A stretch of 64,000 nucleotides of DNA, taken from Pseudoprevotella muciniphila. Lineage in GTDB: Bacteria; Bacteroidota; Bacteroidia; Bacteroidales; Bacteroidaceae. Shown here piece after piece: positions 9,234 through 18,026 of this stretch. How positions within the stretch are numbered: position 1 is the stretch's first letter; every line of letters begins with the position of its first letter. Below the pieces are notes generated by a model. That model saw nothing but the letters and a program-made list of their open reading frames with translations, was not told the DNA's origin and did no database searches. The stretch spans positions 2,418,001 through 2,482,000 of the forward strand of contig NZ_CP033459.1 of NCBI RefSeq assembly GCF_003265305.2. The letters run 5' to 3'. The position numbers and the translations under genes are program-made.

Positions 9234-9524
9234 ATGAAACAAATTAAAAAAGTGGTATTAAAAGATACCAAAAGACTTTCTCCGGATGAGATGAAATTAG
9301 TCTTTGGAGGAAGTGGTACAAATGTAGGAATGCCAAGTGAAATGTGTTATTTACCATGTAATGACTTTTTTATTGTAACAACAATAGAAAATTGTCCAGA
9401 AGGTTGCATGTCAAACTATCTGGAACAGACACTAACTTGTAGTGGCACTAACTCTGTAATGACTTTTGTATGTTCTGGTGGGTTAATAACTTCTTCCGTT
9501 GTAACAATAGAACCTCCAATTTAA
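9234..9524 (+). CDS. GG-leader Cys-rich peptide precursor 4
   Basis: A 96-residue precursor. The leader MKQIKKVVLKDTKRLSPDEM runs to VFGGSG. Six core cysteines sit as C-x3-C (MCYLPC), C-x3-C (NCPEGC) and C-x10-C (TCSGTNSVMTFVC), the same plan as precursors 2 and 3, with gaps of 11 and 10 residues. A hydrophobic C-terminal tail (about 18 residues after the last Cys, ending EPPI) is longer than in its relatives. It is preceded by leader copy 3 and followed by a fourth leader and precursor 5, so this unit has two separately led peptides. Confidence 0.84.
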   Translation: MKQIKKVVLKDTKRLSPDEMKLVFGGSGTNVGMPSEMCYLPCNDFFIVTTIENCPEGCMSNYLEQTLTCSGTNSVMTFVCSGGLITSSVVTIEPPI

Positions 9525-9584
9525 TACCATAATTGGAATGGTATTACATACTTTTGGGATTTACTTGGAGGTTTAAAAAGAATT

Positions 9585-9650
9585 TGCGCAACAAAATATA
9601 AATTCACGTGGAGTAAAATCCACAAATGTTAAACAAAAAAAACAAAATTC
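9585..9650 (+). promoter_or_regulatory. Precursor leader element, copy 4 (hairpin 9608-9623)
   Basis: This is a short form of the leader: TTTGCGCAACAAAATATAA, then CACGTGGAG and the complete GTGGA/TCCAC hairpin, then an A-rich stretch before the ATG at 9652. It lacks the upstream block of copies 2 and 3. Its presence between two adjacent peptide genes shows that the element belongs to the peptide genes, not to the barrel genes. Confidence 0.6.
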
Positions 9651-9651
9651 A

Positions 9652-9915
9652 ATGAAACAAATCAAAAAAGTAGTCTTGAAAGAGGCTACAAGGCTCTCCC
9701 AAGAGGAAATGAAGCAAGTGTTCGGCGGAAGCGGTACTGATGACGATAATCAGATTTGTGGTACCACTTGCAGGACAAAAGAAGGTCTTATACTTACGTC
9801 TGGACCTACAGCTAATTGCGAGACTCAGACAGTAAGGGACTTTTGTTCAGGAACAGAATGGGACTATGCTATCTGCGTTTGCGATGCTGAAAGCCCTTCA
9901 TATTTAGTCAATTAA
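9652..9915 (+). CDS. GG-leader Cys-rich peptide precursor 5
   Basis: An 87-residue precursor with the standard leader (identical to precursor 1 over the first 20 residues) and FGGSG site. The core is acidic at first (DDDN), then C-x3-C (ICGTTC), a lone NC, DFCSG, and a terminal CVC pair. This gives six cysteines but a different second half from precursors 2-4. With precursor 1 it shows that the number of cysteines is kept while spacing varies. It is followed after about 60 bases by the broken barrel protein 3. No homologue of known activity is recognised. Confidence 0.83.
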   Translation: MKQIKKVVLKEATRLSQEEMKQVFGGSGTDDDNQICGTTCRTKEGLILTSGPTANCETQTVRDFCSGTEWDYAICVCDAESPSYLVN

Positions 9916-9978
9916 ACATCGTCATACACTCGGTTAGTCATTATTATGACCGACCGAGTGTGTCAAAGATTTTTTGCC

Positions 9979-11358
9979 ATGAAATGGAAATTTCTTTTAT
10001 TTTTCTTCTTGGGTTCTCTTGCTATATGCGGCAATAATGTGCGTGAAACAGACGACTCTGTTAAAATAAGTGGACAAGTTAAAAACGCCCTGAATGGCAA
10101 TATCATAGAATCAGCGCGTATAACGTGTGTAAATATAGATAGCATTTCATCTGAACATTATGTGTCTTTTGTGAAAGACATTTCCAACGTACCACACTTG
10201 TGGCATGAATATATGTATGAGTTCAAGGTGCCAAAGTCTGCTAAATACAGATTATATATTGAGTCGGAAGGTTTTGATAAAGACTCTATTACAATAGAAA
10301 TTCCCGAAAGGCAATATGGACGACGAGTTCGTGAATGGGAAATGGAAGATATATTTATAATACCAAAACGTCAAGCAGAAAATTTAGGCACAGCCGTTGT
10401 GCGGGCAACTCGCGTGATGGTAGTAATGAAGGGGGACACGTTAGTGTATAATGCTTCTGCTTTCAAGTTAGCTGAGGGTTCAATGCTTGATGCATTAATT
10501 GCACGCTTGCCAGGAGCGAAAATTGATGAGAATGGACAAATTTTCATCAACGGGAAATATGTCAATAGCCTGTTACTCAATGGGAAAGACTTTTTTAAGG
10601 GGCAGGCACATGTCGTGTTAAAGAATCTACCTGCTTATACAGTCAATAAGATAAAGTTTTATCAGAAAGAGGCTGATGATGCTTATCTCGTAAAGCGAGA
10701 TCAAATTGACCGACAAGGTGACCCTTGGGTGCTTGACGTACAGTTGAAAAGAGAATATAGTACAGGGTGGTTAGTTAACGCGGAAGCAGGATTTGGTAGT
10801 ATGCATCGCTATATAGGTCGTGCTTTTGCTTTGCGTTTTACAGAAGTTTCTCGCTTGATTACTTATGCGGGTAGCAATAATTTAAACAATTCTTCTTCAG
10901 CAGACTTAGATGGTACATGGAATTCATTTGAAAAAAATGTAGGGCGAATTGTAAATAAAGCTGGTGGCATAGATTACCTAAAAGAAAATCCACTTCGTCA
11001 TAGCCAGTTTAGACTGCACTTGTCTGGAACTCATCAATCATATTCTTTGGAGGAATATTCAAACCAAACGCTTTACCTCCTCAATCCTAATGTTTACAAA
11101 AGAACCTTTTCACAATCTCAAGACGCTAACTCTAACATCAATGCATACGCTCAACTTCAATATAGGATGAAAAAGATGTTTCTGTTCATGAAATTGGAAT
11201 CTTCTTATGAAAGGCAAAACAACAAGTCTTTTTCACGCGAGGCGTCTTTTGATGCCCCCCCGAGGAATATAGTTGGGGAGGAGCCCTCGACAGTCTTTAC
11301 GAAGGTTCTCATGCATATAAATCAAGAAATTCATTTATCAGCAGGTTACAGGATTTGA
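9979..11358 (+). pseudogene. Outer-membrane barrel protein 3, 5' part (frameshifted at C7 run)
   Basis: The ATG at 9979 gives a signal peptide (KWKFLLFFFLGSLAICG); an in-frame ATG also exists at 9946. The Ig-like domain, plug-like block (KGDTLVYNASAFKLAEG, LLLNGKDFFKG, NLPAYTVNKIKFY) and first barrel strands match proteins 1 and 2. The frame fails after the C7 run at 11255-11261 and stops at 11358. One extra C would join it to the next part: the other frame after the run reads EEYSWGGALDSLYEGSHAY, which fits the family where this frame does not. The remade protein would be about 949 residues. Causes could be a sequencing error, a true mutation, or reversible slippage in the C run. Confidence 0.8.
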
Positions 11359-12827
11359 ATACAATAAAACGTGACACGTGGAGTTTCAACTATTTTCTGA
11401 ATTCAAGCATAGTTTCTCCATTTACAGGTAAGAAAATCGGTCTAAAAATCAATGCTCAGCATAGTAATAGTTGTGCAACTGGTCGGAATGCCTATGATTA
11501 TGAGAATGAGGGCATCAATACCAATCTGCTTCAGAAACGTCCTGCACACGCCCGAACGAGCAAATTAGAAACAACGATGAGTTATGAACTATTAAGCAAG
11601 AATAAATTCCTAATAGAGCTGATATACAACTTTTTCTATGGATATACTAATGACCGTCTTTCTATTTTTGCATTGCAAACTGACACCAATTTTATATCTG
11701 CCACCGATTGGGCTATTGCAACTACAGAAGTATTGCAACCAAATTCTTATCGAACGAGCATCCAAAATGTAGAACACGAACCTTTGCTTAAATTATATTG
11801 GCGGCTTTCGCCTAAGATGGTAGTTAATATGTCTTACCCTGTGCGGTTTATACATGAAAAAATAAATGATTCCCGTTATGCATTTTATCAAACCAAACGT
11901 CGCAACTATGCCACCTTTGAACCAAATATAAACGTTTCCATTCCTGGAATAGGAGAACTCAATTATCATATAAGCAACCGCGCTGCGCCTATAAAGAATC
12001 TTTTGGATATAAATGACGACACTCAACCCCTTGTCAACCGTTTGGGTAATTCAATGCTCAAACGACCCGTATCACACCAGATAATGTTTTGGTGGCAACG
12101 CATGTTAGGAAAAAATCAGCGCATGATGAACGTATATTATTGGTACAATATTTATGTCAACAAAGTGTCGCTGGGACTGAGCTATGACCATTTGAGTGGA
12201 GTTTCAACCATAAAGCCAGATAACGTCAATGGCAATTGGGATATGTCTCTGAGATTCTCACTGTCGCAAGCACTTGACAAGGCACAACGGCTTCGTGCTA
12301 CCATCGGGCTCGGGGGAAAGTATGTTAATTCTGTAGAACTTATCAACAATGATATGTCTGCAGAACCGAAAAGGAGCAGTGTGCGGAATTTTGAACCAGA
12401 CATATCAGGGCGTATCAACTACAGCCTCAACAAACTGAACTTAGCCCTCCGTGCTTCTACATCATGGCAGCACATCACAAATACATCAAACGCTGACAAC
12501 AACATCAACGCATGGAAATATCAAGTTGGTCTTTCTGCACAATGTCCATTGCCATTAAAACTGACATTGAATTCTGAATTATCAGTACGTGGGCGCAGAG
12601 GCTACAACTTTAGTGAAATCAATACGGACGAAGTTGTGTTGAATGGGTCATTATCTCGTGCTTTCGGCAAAAAAGATGAGTTCATCGTAAAACTATATGC
12701 AGAAGACATTCTTGGCGGTCGAAAGAATGTCAGTACCATTGTAAATGCCCAAGGTCTTACCGAGAAGTGGCAAAACACATTGCCGAGGTATGTCATGCTA
12801 AGTATCATGTGGAATTTCCATAAATAA
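11355..12827 (+). pseudogene. Outer-membrane barrel protein 3, 3' part
   Basis: This is the remainder of the third barrel. The homologous frame is open from just after the C7 run (about 11262), so the TTG at 11355 is not a real start. It holds barrel strands such as VNGNWDMSLRFSLSQALDKA, shared with protein 1 (VNGNWNSSASLGYSRALDKA), and ends in NAQGLTEKW and MLSIMWNFHK, the C-terminal strand seen in all three paralogues. With no signal peptide of its own it could not reach the outer membrane unless the frame is restored. It ends 1 base before the exporter gene, so the gene order of the operon is intact. Confidence 0.8.
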
Positions 12828-12828
12828 C

Positions 12829-15072
12829 ATGAAAAAGCATTTCCCACACTACTTTCAGAGCGAGATGATGGACTGCGGTCCGGCGTGCCTGCGCATGATA
12901 GCCAAGCACTACGGACGGCACTATTCGTTGCAGACACTGCGGCGTAAGTGTTTCATCACACGTGAGGGCGTGTCGCTCCTTGGCATCAGCGACGCGGCGG
13001 AGAGTATCGGTTTTCGCACCAATGGCGTAAGACTTCGGTTAAATCAACTGGTGGAAGAAGCAAAACTGCCTTGCATTCTTCACTGGAACCAGAACCACTT
13101 TGTGGTCTGCTATGATATCAAGACAAACAGAAAAGGCGAACACACTTTCTATATCGCTGACCCAGCCTCACAGTTGCTCAAATATAAACAGGACGAGTTT
13201 TGCAAATGCTGGCTGGGCGCATCTGTTTTGTCTGACCAAAAACAAGGAACGGCTTTGCTTTTAGAACCTGGTGTAAACTTCGCCAACACAGAGGACGAAC
13301 CGGAAAAAAGCACGAAGAAAGATCTGCTTTTCTTCCTTCGTTACCTGTTGCCTTACAAAAGTCAGTTTGCACAGCTGGCCGTAGGAATGCTCTTGGGCAG
13401 TGCTTTGCAGATGGCGTTCCCATTGCTCACACAATCCCTTGTCGATGTAGGTATCAACGGAAAGAATTTGGGGTTCATTACACTGGTCCTGATAGCCCAA
13501 CTTGCTTTGTTTGCTGCGCAATTAGTGGTAGGCTTTATCCGTAGTTGGATTATGCTGCACATCAATACGCGCATTGACATCGCGTTGATTTCCGACTTCT
13601 TGATGAAGCTGATGAAATTGCCGTTGAGTTACTTCGACACAAAGATGACAGGTGACATCATGCAGCGCATCGGTGACCACGGACGCATCAAGTCGCTTCT
13701 GATGGGCAATTCGTTCAATATCATCTTCTCCATCTTCAACTTCTTCCTGTTTGCCGCCATTTTAGGTTATTATCATCCACTTATTCTCGGCATTTTCCTT
13801 GCCGGCAATACGCTCTATGCCATTTGGGTATTGTCGTTCATGCGTTTCCGTCGCGAGCTGGACATCAAACGCTTCAACCAGAGTGCGGGCGAGCAAAGCA
13901 AACTTATACAGCTGGTGCAAGGAATGCAGGAAATCAAACTTAACAACTGCGAAAAGCAGAAACGATGGGAATGGGAACACATCCAGGCACGGCTGTTCAA
14001 AATCAGCGTGCGCGGAATGTCGCTCGGACAGATACAACAAGCCGGCTCCGTGTTGTTCACGCAAAGTACACAAATCATTATCTCCTTTATTGCAGCAAAA
14101 GCGGTGGTTGAGGGAAACATGACACTCGGTATGATGATGTCCATGACCTACATCCTCGGACAGGTTTCTGCGCCAATCGGCGAATTTATCGGCTTCGCAC
14201 AAGCCGTGCAGGATGCCAAAATCAGCCTTGAACGCCTGAATGAAGTGCACAACCAGAAAGATGAGGAGCAGGACAGCGAAACAAAACTTCATGAATTACC
14301 TGCAAATCATGACATACACTTGGAAAACATACGTTTCAGTTATAGTGGTGCAGAACGCGACTACGCCCTCGATGGTGTCTCGCTCACAATTCCAGCCCAT
14401 AAAGTAACCGCCATTGTCGGAGCCAGTGGTAGTGGCAAAACAACAATCGTAAAATTGCTGCAAGGATTTTATGAACCGTTGCACGGACAGATAAAGATAG
14501 GCAACACACCGTTGTCTATGATACACCCCAGAATGTGGCGCAGCCAGGTGGGGTCGGTAATGCAGGAAAGTTTCATTTTCTCAGACACCATTGCCAATAA
14601 TATTGCAGTGGGTGTGGACGAAATAGACCCTGAACGCCTGAGACATGCAGCACAGGTTGCCAATATAGAAGAATTCATACTTTCGCTCCCGATGGGCTAT
14701 AGCACCAAGATAGGTATGGAGGGTAACGGCATCAGTGCCGGTCAGCGACAACGCATACTCATAGCGCGGGCGGTCTATAAAAATCCCGAATTTATCTTTC
14801 TTGATGAAGCCACCAATTCACTCGACACGGGCAATGAACGCAAAATCATGGAAAATCTGAACGAGTTCTATCGTGGTAAGACTGTCCTTATTGTCGCTCA
14901 TCGCCTTTCCACGGTAAGAAATGCCGATAAAATCATCGTGATTGACCATGGGAAGGTAGCTGAAGAGGGAACGCATGAAGAGCTCACCGAGAAGAAAGGA
15001 TTTTATTATGAATTGGTCAGAAATCAGTTGGAACTGAACCGGAAAACGACAAAAGAGAAAGCAAATGGATAG
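12829..15072 (+). CDS. C39-peptidase bacteriocin-type ABC exporter
   Basis: A 747-residue fused peptidase/permease/ATPase that removes GG leaders and exports the peptide through the inner membrane. The N-terminal C39 domain shows Q10, C16 (DCGPACL), H90 (NQNHFVV) and D111 (IADPAS), so the catalytic set is complete. Six membrane helices lie at about residues 165-440. The ATPase has Walker A GASGSGKTT near 530, signature SAGQRQR near 635, Walker B FIFLDEATNS and the switch His in IVAHRLST. It starts 1 base after barrel protein 3 and overlaps the adaptor start by 8 bases, so it is translationally coupled to it. It is the only exporter visible and should serve all five precursors. Confidence 0.95.
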   Translation: MKKHFPHYFQSEMMDCGPACLRMIAKHYGRHYSLQTLRRKCFITREGVSLLGISDAAESIGFRTNGVRLRLNQLVEEAKLPCILHWNQNHFVVCYDIKTNRKGEHTFYIADPASQLLKYKQDEFCKCWLGASVLSDQKQGTALLLEPGVNFANTEDEPEKSTKKDLLFFLRYLLPYKSQFAQLAVGMLLGSALQMAFPLLTQSLVDVGINGKNLGFITLVLIAQLALFAAQLVVGFIRSWIMLHINTRIDIALISDFLMKLMKLPLSYFDTKMTGDIMQRIGDHGRIKSLLMGNSFNIIFSIFNFFLFAAILGYYHPLILGIFLAGNTLYAIWVLSFMRFRRELDIKRFNQSAGEQSKLIQLVQGMQEIKLNNCEKQKRWEWEHIQARLFKISVRGMSLGQIQQAGSVLFTQSTQIIISFIAAKAVVEGNMTLGMMMSMTYILGQVSAPIGEFIGFAQAVQDAKISLERLNEVHNQKDEEQDSETKLHELPANHDIHLENIRFSYSGAERDYALDGVSLTIPAHKVTAIVGASGSGKTTIVKLLQGFYEPLHGQIKIGNTPLSMIHPRMWRSQVGSVMQESFIFSDTIANNIAVGVDEIDPERLRHAAQVANIEEFILSLPMGYSTKIGMEGNGISAGQRQRILIARAVYKNPEFIFLDEATNSLDTGNERKIMENLNEFYRGKTVLIVAHRLSTVRNADKIIVIDHGKVAEEGTHEELTEKKGFYYELVRNQLELNRKTTKEKANG

Positions 15073-15816
15073 CGAGAAAGATTACATGAAAGGATTGTCT
15101 CTTCGCAGTGAGGAGGTGCAAGAAATCATGAGCAAACCGCCTCACTGGACGTTGCGATGGGGATTTTTACAATCGCAATGATTCTTTTGGGGCTGCTTGT
15201 CGGAAGCTTTTTCATACGATATGAAGAACAAATGTCTATCGTCGCGGTTGTGGAGAACAACATTCCCATCGTGAACATCACCGTGCCAACAGACGGGACT
15301 TTAGAATGTAATTATGTAAAGAATGGAGAAAACATAACCTGTGGCGATACACTTTTTACTTACCATCCCAAAAAGATGAACTCCAAAGAAACCGATGACA
15401 GTCTATGTGCTATTCTCAGCCCAACAGACGGCATGATAAGTTTTCCTTATCCACGCACCGCAGGAATGTCGTTGAAGGCAAAATCTCTTTTCATGGATAT
15501 CGTGCCTGCCAAAATGCAGGATTCTTCTATGCATGCTTACGGATTCCTGTCCGAATCTGATAGAGGCAAGGTAACTGTGGGGCAAACGCTACGTATTCCC
15601 ATTGATAATGATGTCTTATTGGGCACTGTCGGTGCTATTTCTCCTTTGCCCAACGACAAAGGGCTCTACTATTTTGATATAGCATTGTCACCTAAATCAG
15701 AAGAACTTATTATGGATAGAAATACGCTCTTTTATCATAAAGATCTACCTGCTGAAATAATCATTGGAAATTCACGTCTCATATACAAAATCTTCGCTTC
15801 GTTTACGAACTGGTAG
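15065..15816 (+). pseudogene. HlyD-type periplasmic adaptor, short and frameshifted
   Basis: The natural start is the ATG at 15065 inside the exporter's last codons. It reads MDSEKDYMKGLSLRSEEVQ and IMSKPPHWTLRW, the usual beginning of Bacteroidales adaptor proteins, then runs into a stop. After the G4 run at 15157-15161 the next frame carries on with IFTIAMILLGLLVGSFFIRY (membrane anchor) and two lipoyl-like halves (VPTDGTLECNYVKNGE; SPTDGMIS). One extra G would join them into about 250 residues. Even repaired, it lacks the long coiled-coil hairpin of ordinary HlyD proteins of about 400 residues, so it may not reach a TolC-type channel; no such channel gene is in the window. Confidence 0.8.
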
Positions 15817-15965
15817 TTTACAATGTACAGTTACTCACGCTACAGTTGAAGCAGCGTTTCAAGAAAGAGTGTGAAGCACACAGAGTTCGATATATACAAA
15901 GACTATTGGAGCTAAAGTCTAATTTACAGATATTTTGTGACACATAGTTAATCATGTATTTCAAG

Positions 15966-18023
15966 CTATGATTCTGTTTGAGTATCTTTCTTATTCTGCC
16001 ACTCATCAGCAATTTGCTCCCAGTTAATATTACGTTCCTTGCATCTTGTCCAAACATCCCAATAGTCAGGGTCATCGGATTGTGGACATTGTGATTTCGG
16101 CAAAGTTCTCATCTTCACCATGACAGGTAATTCAGATGCCCAACCTAGCAAAACTGCATATTGGGATGGAAGTGATGGCATTTCACGCAGAATGCCCCTC
16201 ATATTGTCAGGTAATAATCGATGTACTAATTCTTGATCTCGATCATTTGATATTCGGTGTAACAAGAACGAATTGCACTGAGAAAGTACTGTTGGAGATA
16301 ATTCGGAAGGTCTTTGTGAAGAGAGTACTAATCCCAGACCAAATTTTCTTCCTTCTCGTGCTATCTTTTCAAATACTTTGCAGCATTGGGTGGTGGGACC
16401 TGTGTTCTCAGCATCGTCATTATAACGTTTCACGAAATAATGAGCTTCTTCCATAATCAATACAGTAGGTAAGCACTGCTTGTTTAATTTGAGGTAACGT
16501 TGTTGAGCCTCAAACACCATACGAGCAATTACAGCAGTTACTATACTTGTGACATCAGACGGGAATAATGACAAATCAATTATTGTTAGCGACTCTTTAT
16601 TGTCCGCACCAATATAGTTACTTAGCCAATCATTCAAATTAAGGCTCTCGTCATCAATAACTTTCTTGACTCGAACATCTGACAACAAGGTCTTGATTCG
16701 AGGCAGTAAAGTAACTACATATTCTGTTGTATTCAGTATTTCTGCATTTGCCTCGATTGAACGTACAAAATTTTCCCCAGTGAAAGGAATGGGACTGTCT
16801 TCATCAGTCGGCAAAAACTCTTCTTCCTTACCACCCGCTTGTAAAAACACGTCATATAGAAGCGTTCGTAAATCATTGATTTCAAATCTATTATATGTAT
16901 AATCTATAAATCCAGAGCCAGATCTCGTACCTTGGAATTCAACTATTTTAGAACTAACAGCGGAAATAGCAGTCTTTAATTCGTTTGAAAAATCATCCGT
17001 TGCAACGATTCCCTCACACCATTTCATTAATAAATTATGAAAGCCCATCGTTTTTCCACCACCAATCCAAGGAAGACCATTCTTTATGCTTACATCAAGA
17101 GCCGAGATTATTGTTCTTACATAGTTTGACAATTCTCGTTCTTGAGTTTGTTCCTCAAACTGCACTCCACTTCTTACCGACTTTAGAGCATGTACGATAG
17201 TGGTTCTATGGGTCTTCGGGGATGCTTTGGTAAAACCACACCATTCATCGGTATTCCAAAACCAAAGTGGGACTTGTAATTGTTTCTTCCCATCCCCTTC
17301 TTCCACATTAACCGTGTAGATGTTCGCATTCGCCTTATCTGCAAAAGCCTTGCTGTATTCCCCATTTGGATCTAATACTATAAAGCGGCTGTTAATGGAT
17401 TCTCCTTCTTTAGCCAATTGTTGTCTAGTACTTTCAAGAGACCACCTTATTAAACCTGCTACAGAACAAGACTTTCCGCTACCAGTATTTCCAAGTATAG
17501 CAAGATGTCTTCCAAACAAACGGTCTGGATCAATCATTACTTTTGCATTACCCATAAGTGGGCTTTTACCAATATACACCCTTCGATTCTCTCCTGATTC
17601 AATGATAGATTTTAACTGATCTTCCGTTGGTAAGATTACAATATCTCCTACCGATGGGAATGTTTCCAATCCGCGTTTAAACTTATAGCCATTCTCTGTT
17701 CCCACAAGTGTTCCTAATGGCTGTAATTCCATTTTTCGTAGTGGAAAAGGCAAATCTATCAAGCCAAAGTCTTGAAAACCGCTACGCTTAGGATATGGGG
17801 AGCGTTGTATTGTTATCCATGAAACTTGCCCTACTACAAAGCCTAAATCAATAGGAATCATCACGTATCCGTTTATACGTGGGAAGTTCCGTGGGGTGCC
17901 TGTATTAAGAGCTACACTGTCTGGCGATTCTATGTCAAGCAACACTTCAATCCTGTCTGGCGATATAAATTCCACCGTACCAACTCGAAGTGAGGATAAC
18001 TGTTCAATGGGGGTTGTAATCAT
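15966..18023 (-). CDS. HerA-like ATPase of a SIR2-HerA defence pair
   Basis: 685 residues. An N-terminal HAS-barrel-like beta domain (about 1-150) precedes a RecA/FtsK-type ATPase with Walker A GNTGSGKS at 178-185, Walker B VLIMEEAHYF around residue 530 and sensor region SSQRPSELSPTVLSQCN. The C-terminus folds back (VLLGWASELPVMVKM), as in HerA (DUF87). Archaeal HerA forms a hexameric DNA translocase; in defence systems such hexamers assemble with nuclease or NADase partners. It begins 3 bases after the SIR2 gene stop on the same strand, which identifies the SIR2-HerA (Nezha-type) antiphage pair. It faces the end of the peptide cluster, so the two operons converge. Confidence 0.9.
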   Translation of the reverse strand: MITTPIEQLSSLRVGTVEFISPDRIEVLLDIESPDSVALNTGTPRNFPRINGYVMIPIDLGFVVGQVSWITIQRSPYPKRSGFQDFGLIDLPFPLRKMELQPLGTLVGTENGYKFKRGLETFPSVGDIVILPTEDQLKSIIESGENRRVYIGKSPLMGNAKVMIDPDRLFGRHLAILGNTGSGKSCSVAGLIRWSLESTRQQLAKEGESINSRFIVLDPNGEYSKAFADKANANIYTVNVEEGDGKKQLQVPLWFWNTDEWCGFTKASPKTHRTTIVHALKSVRSGVQFEEQTQERELSNYVRTIISALDVSIKNGLPWIGGGKTMGFHNLLMKWCEGIVATDDFSNELKTAISAVSSKIVEFQGTRSGSGFIDYTYNRFEINDLRTLLYDVFLQAGGKEEEFLPTDEDSPIPFTGENFVRSIEANAEILNTTEYVVTLLPRIKTLLSDVRVKKVIDDESLNLNDWLSNYIGADNKESLTIIDLSLFPSDVTSIVTAVIARMVFEAQQRYLKLNKQCLPTVLIMEEAHYFVKRYNDDAENTGPTTQCCKVFEKIAREGRKFGLGLVLSSQRPSELSPTVLSQCNSFLLHRISNDRDQELVHRLLPDNMRGILREMPSLPSQYAVLLGWASELPVMVKMRTLPKSQCPQSDDPDYWDVWTRCKERNINWEQIADEWQNKKDTQTES

Positions 18024-18026
18024 ATG

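Noticed and set aside
9946..12827. Two separate barrel genes at the third unit
   Set aside because: The second frame lacks a signal peptide and plug, and the homologous sequence continues unbroken across the C7 run in the other frame; one broken gene is the simpler reading.
15807..15944. A 45-codon frame after the adaptor stop that reads like a charged helix (with ELKSNLQIF near the end)
   Set aside because: It has no start codon of its own, begins inside the adaptor's last codons and has no recognised homologue; probably chance, although a remnant of a longer adaptor tail cannot be fully excluded.
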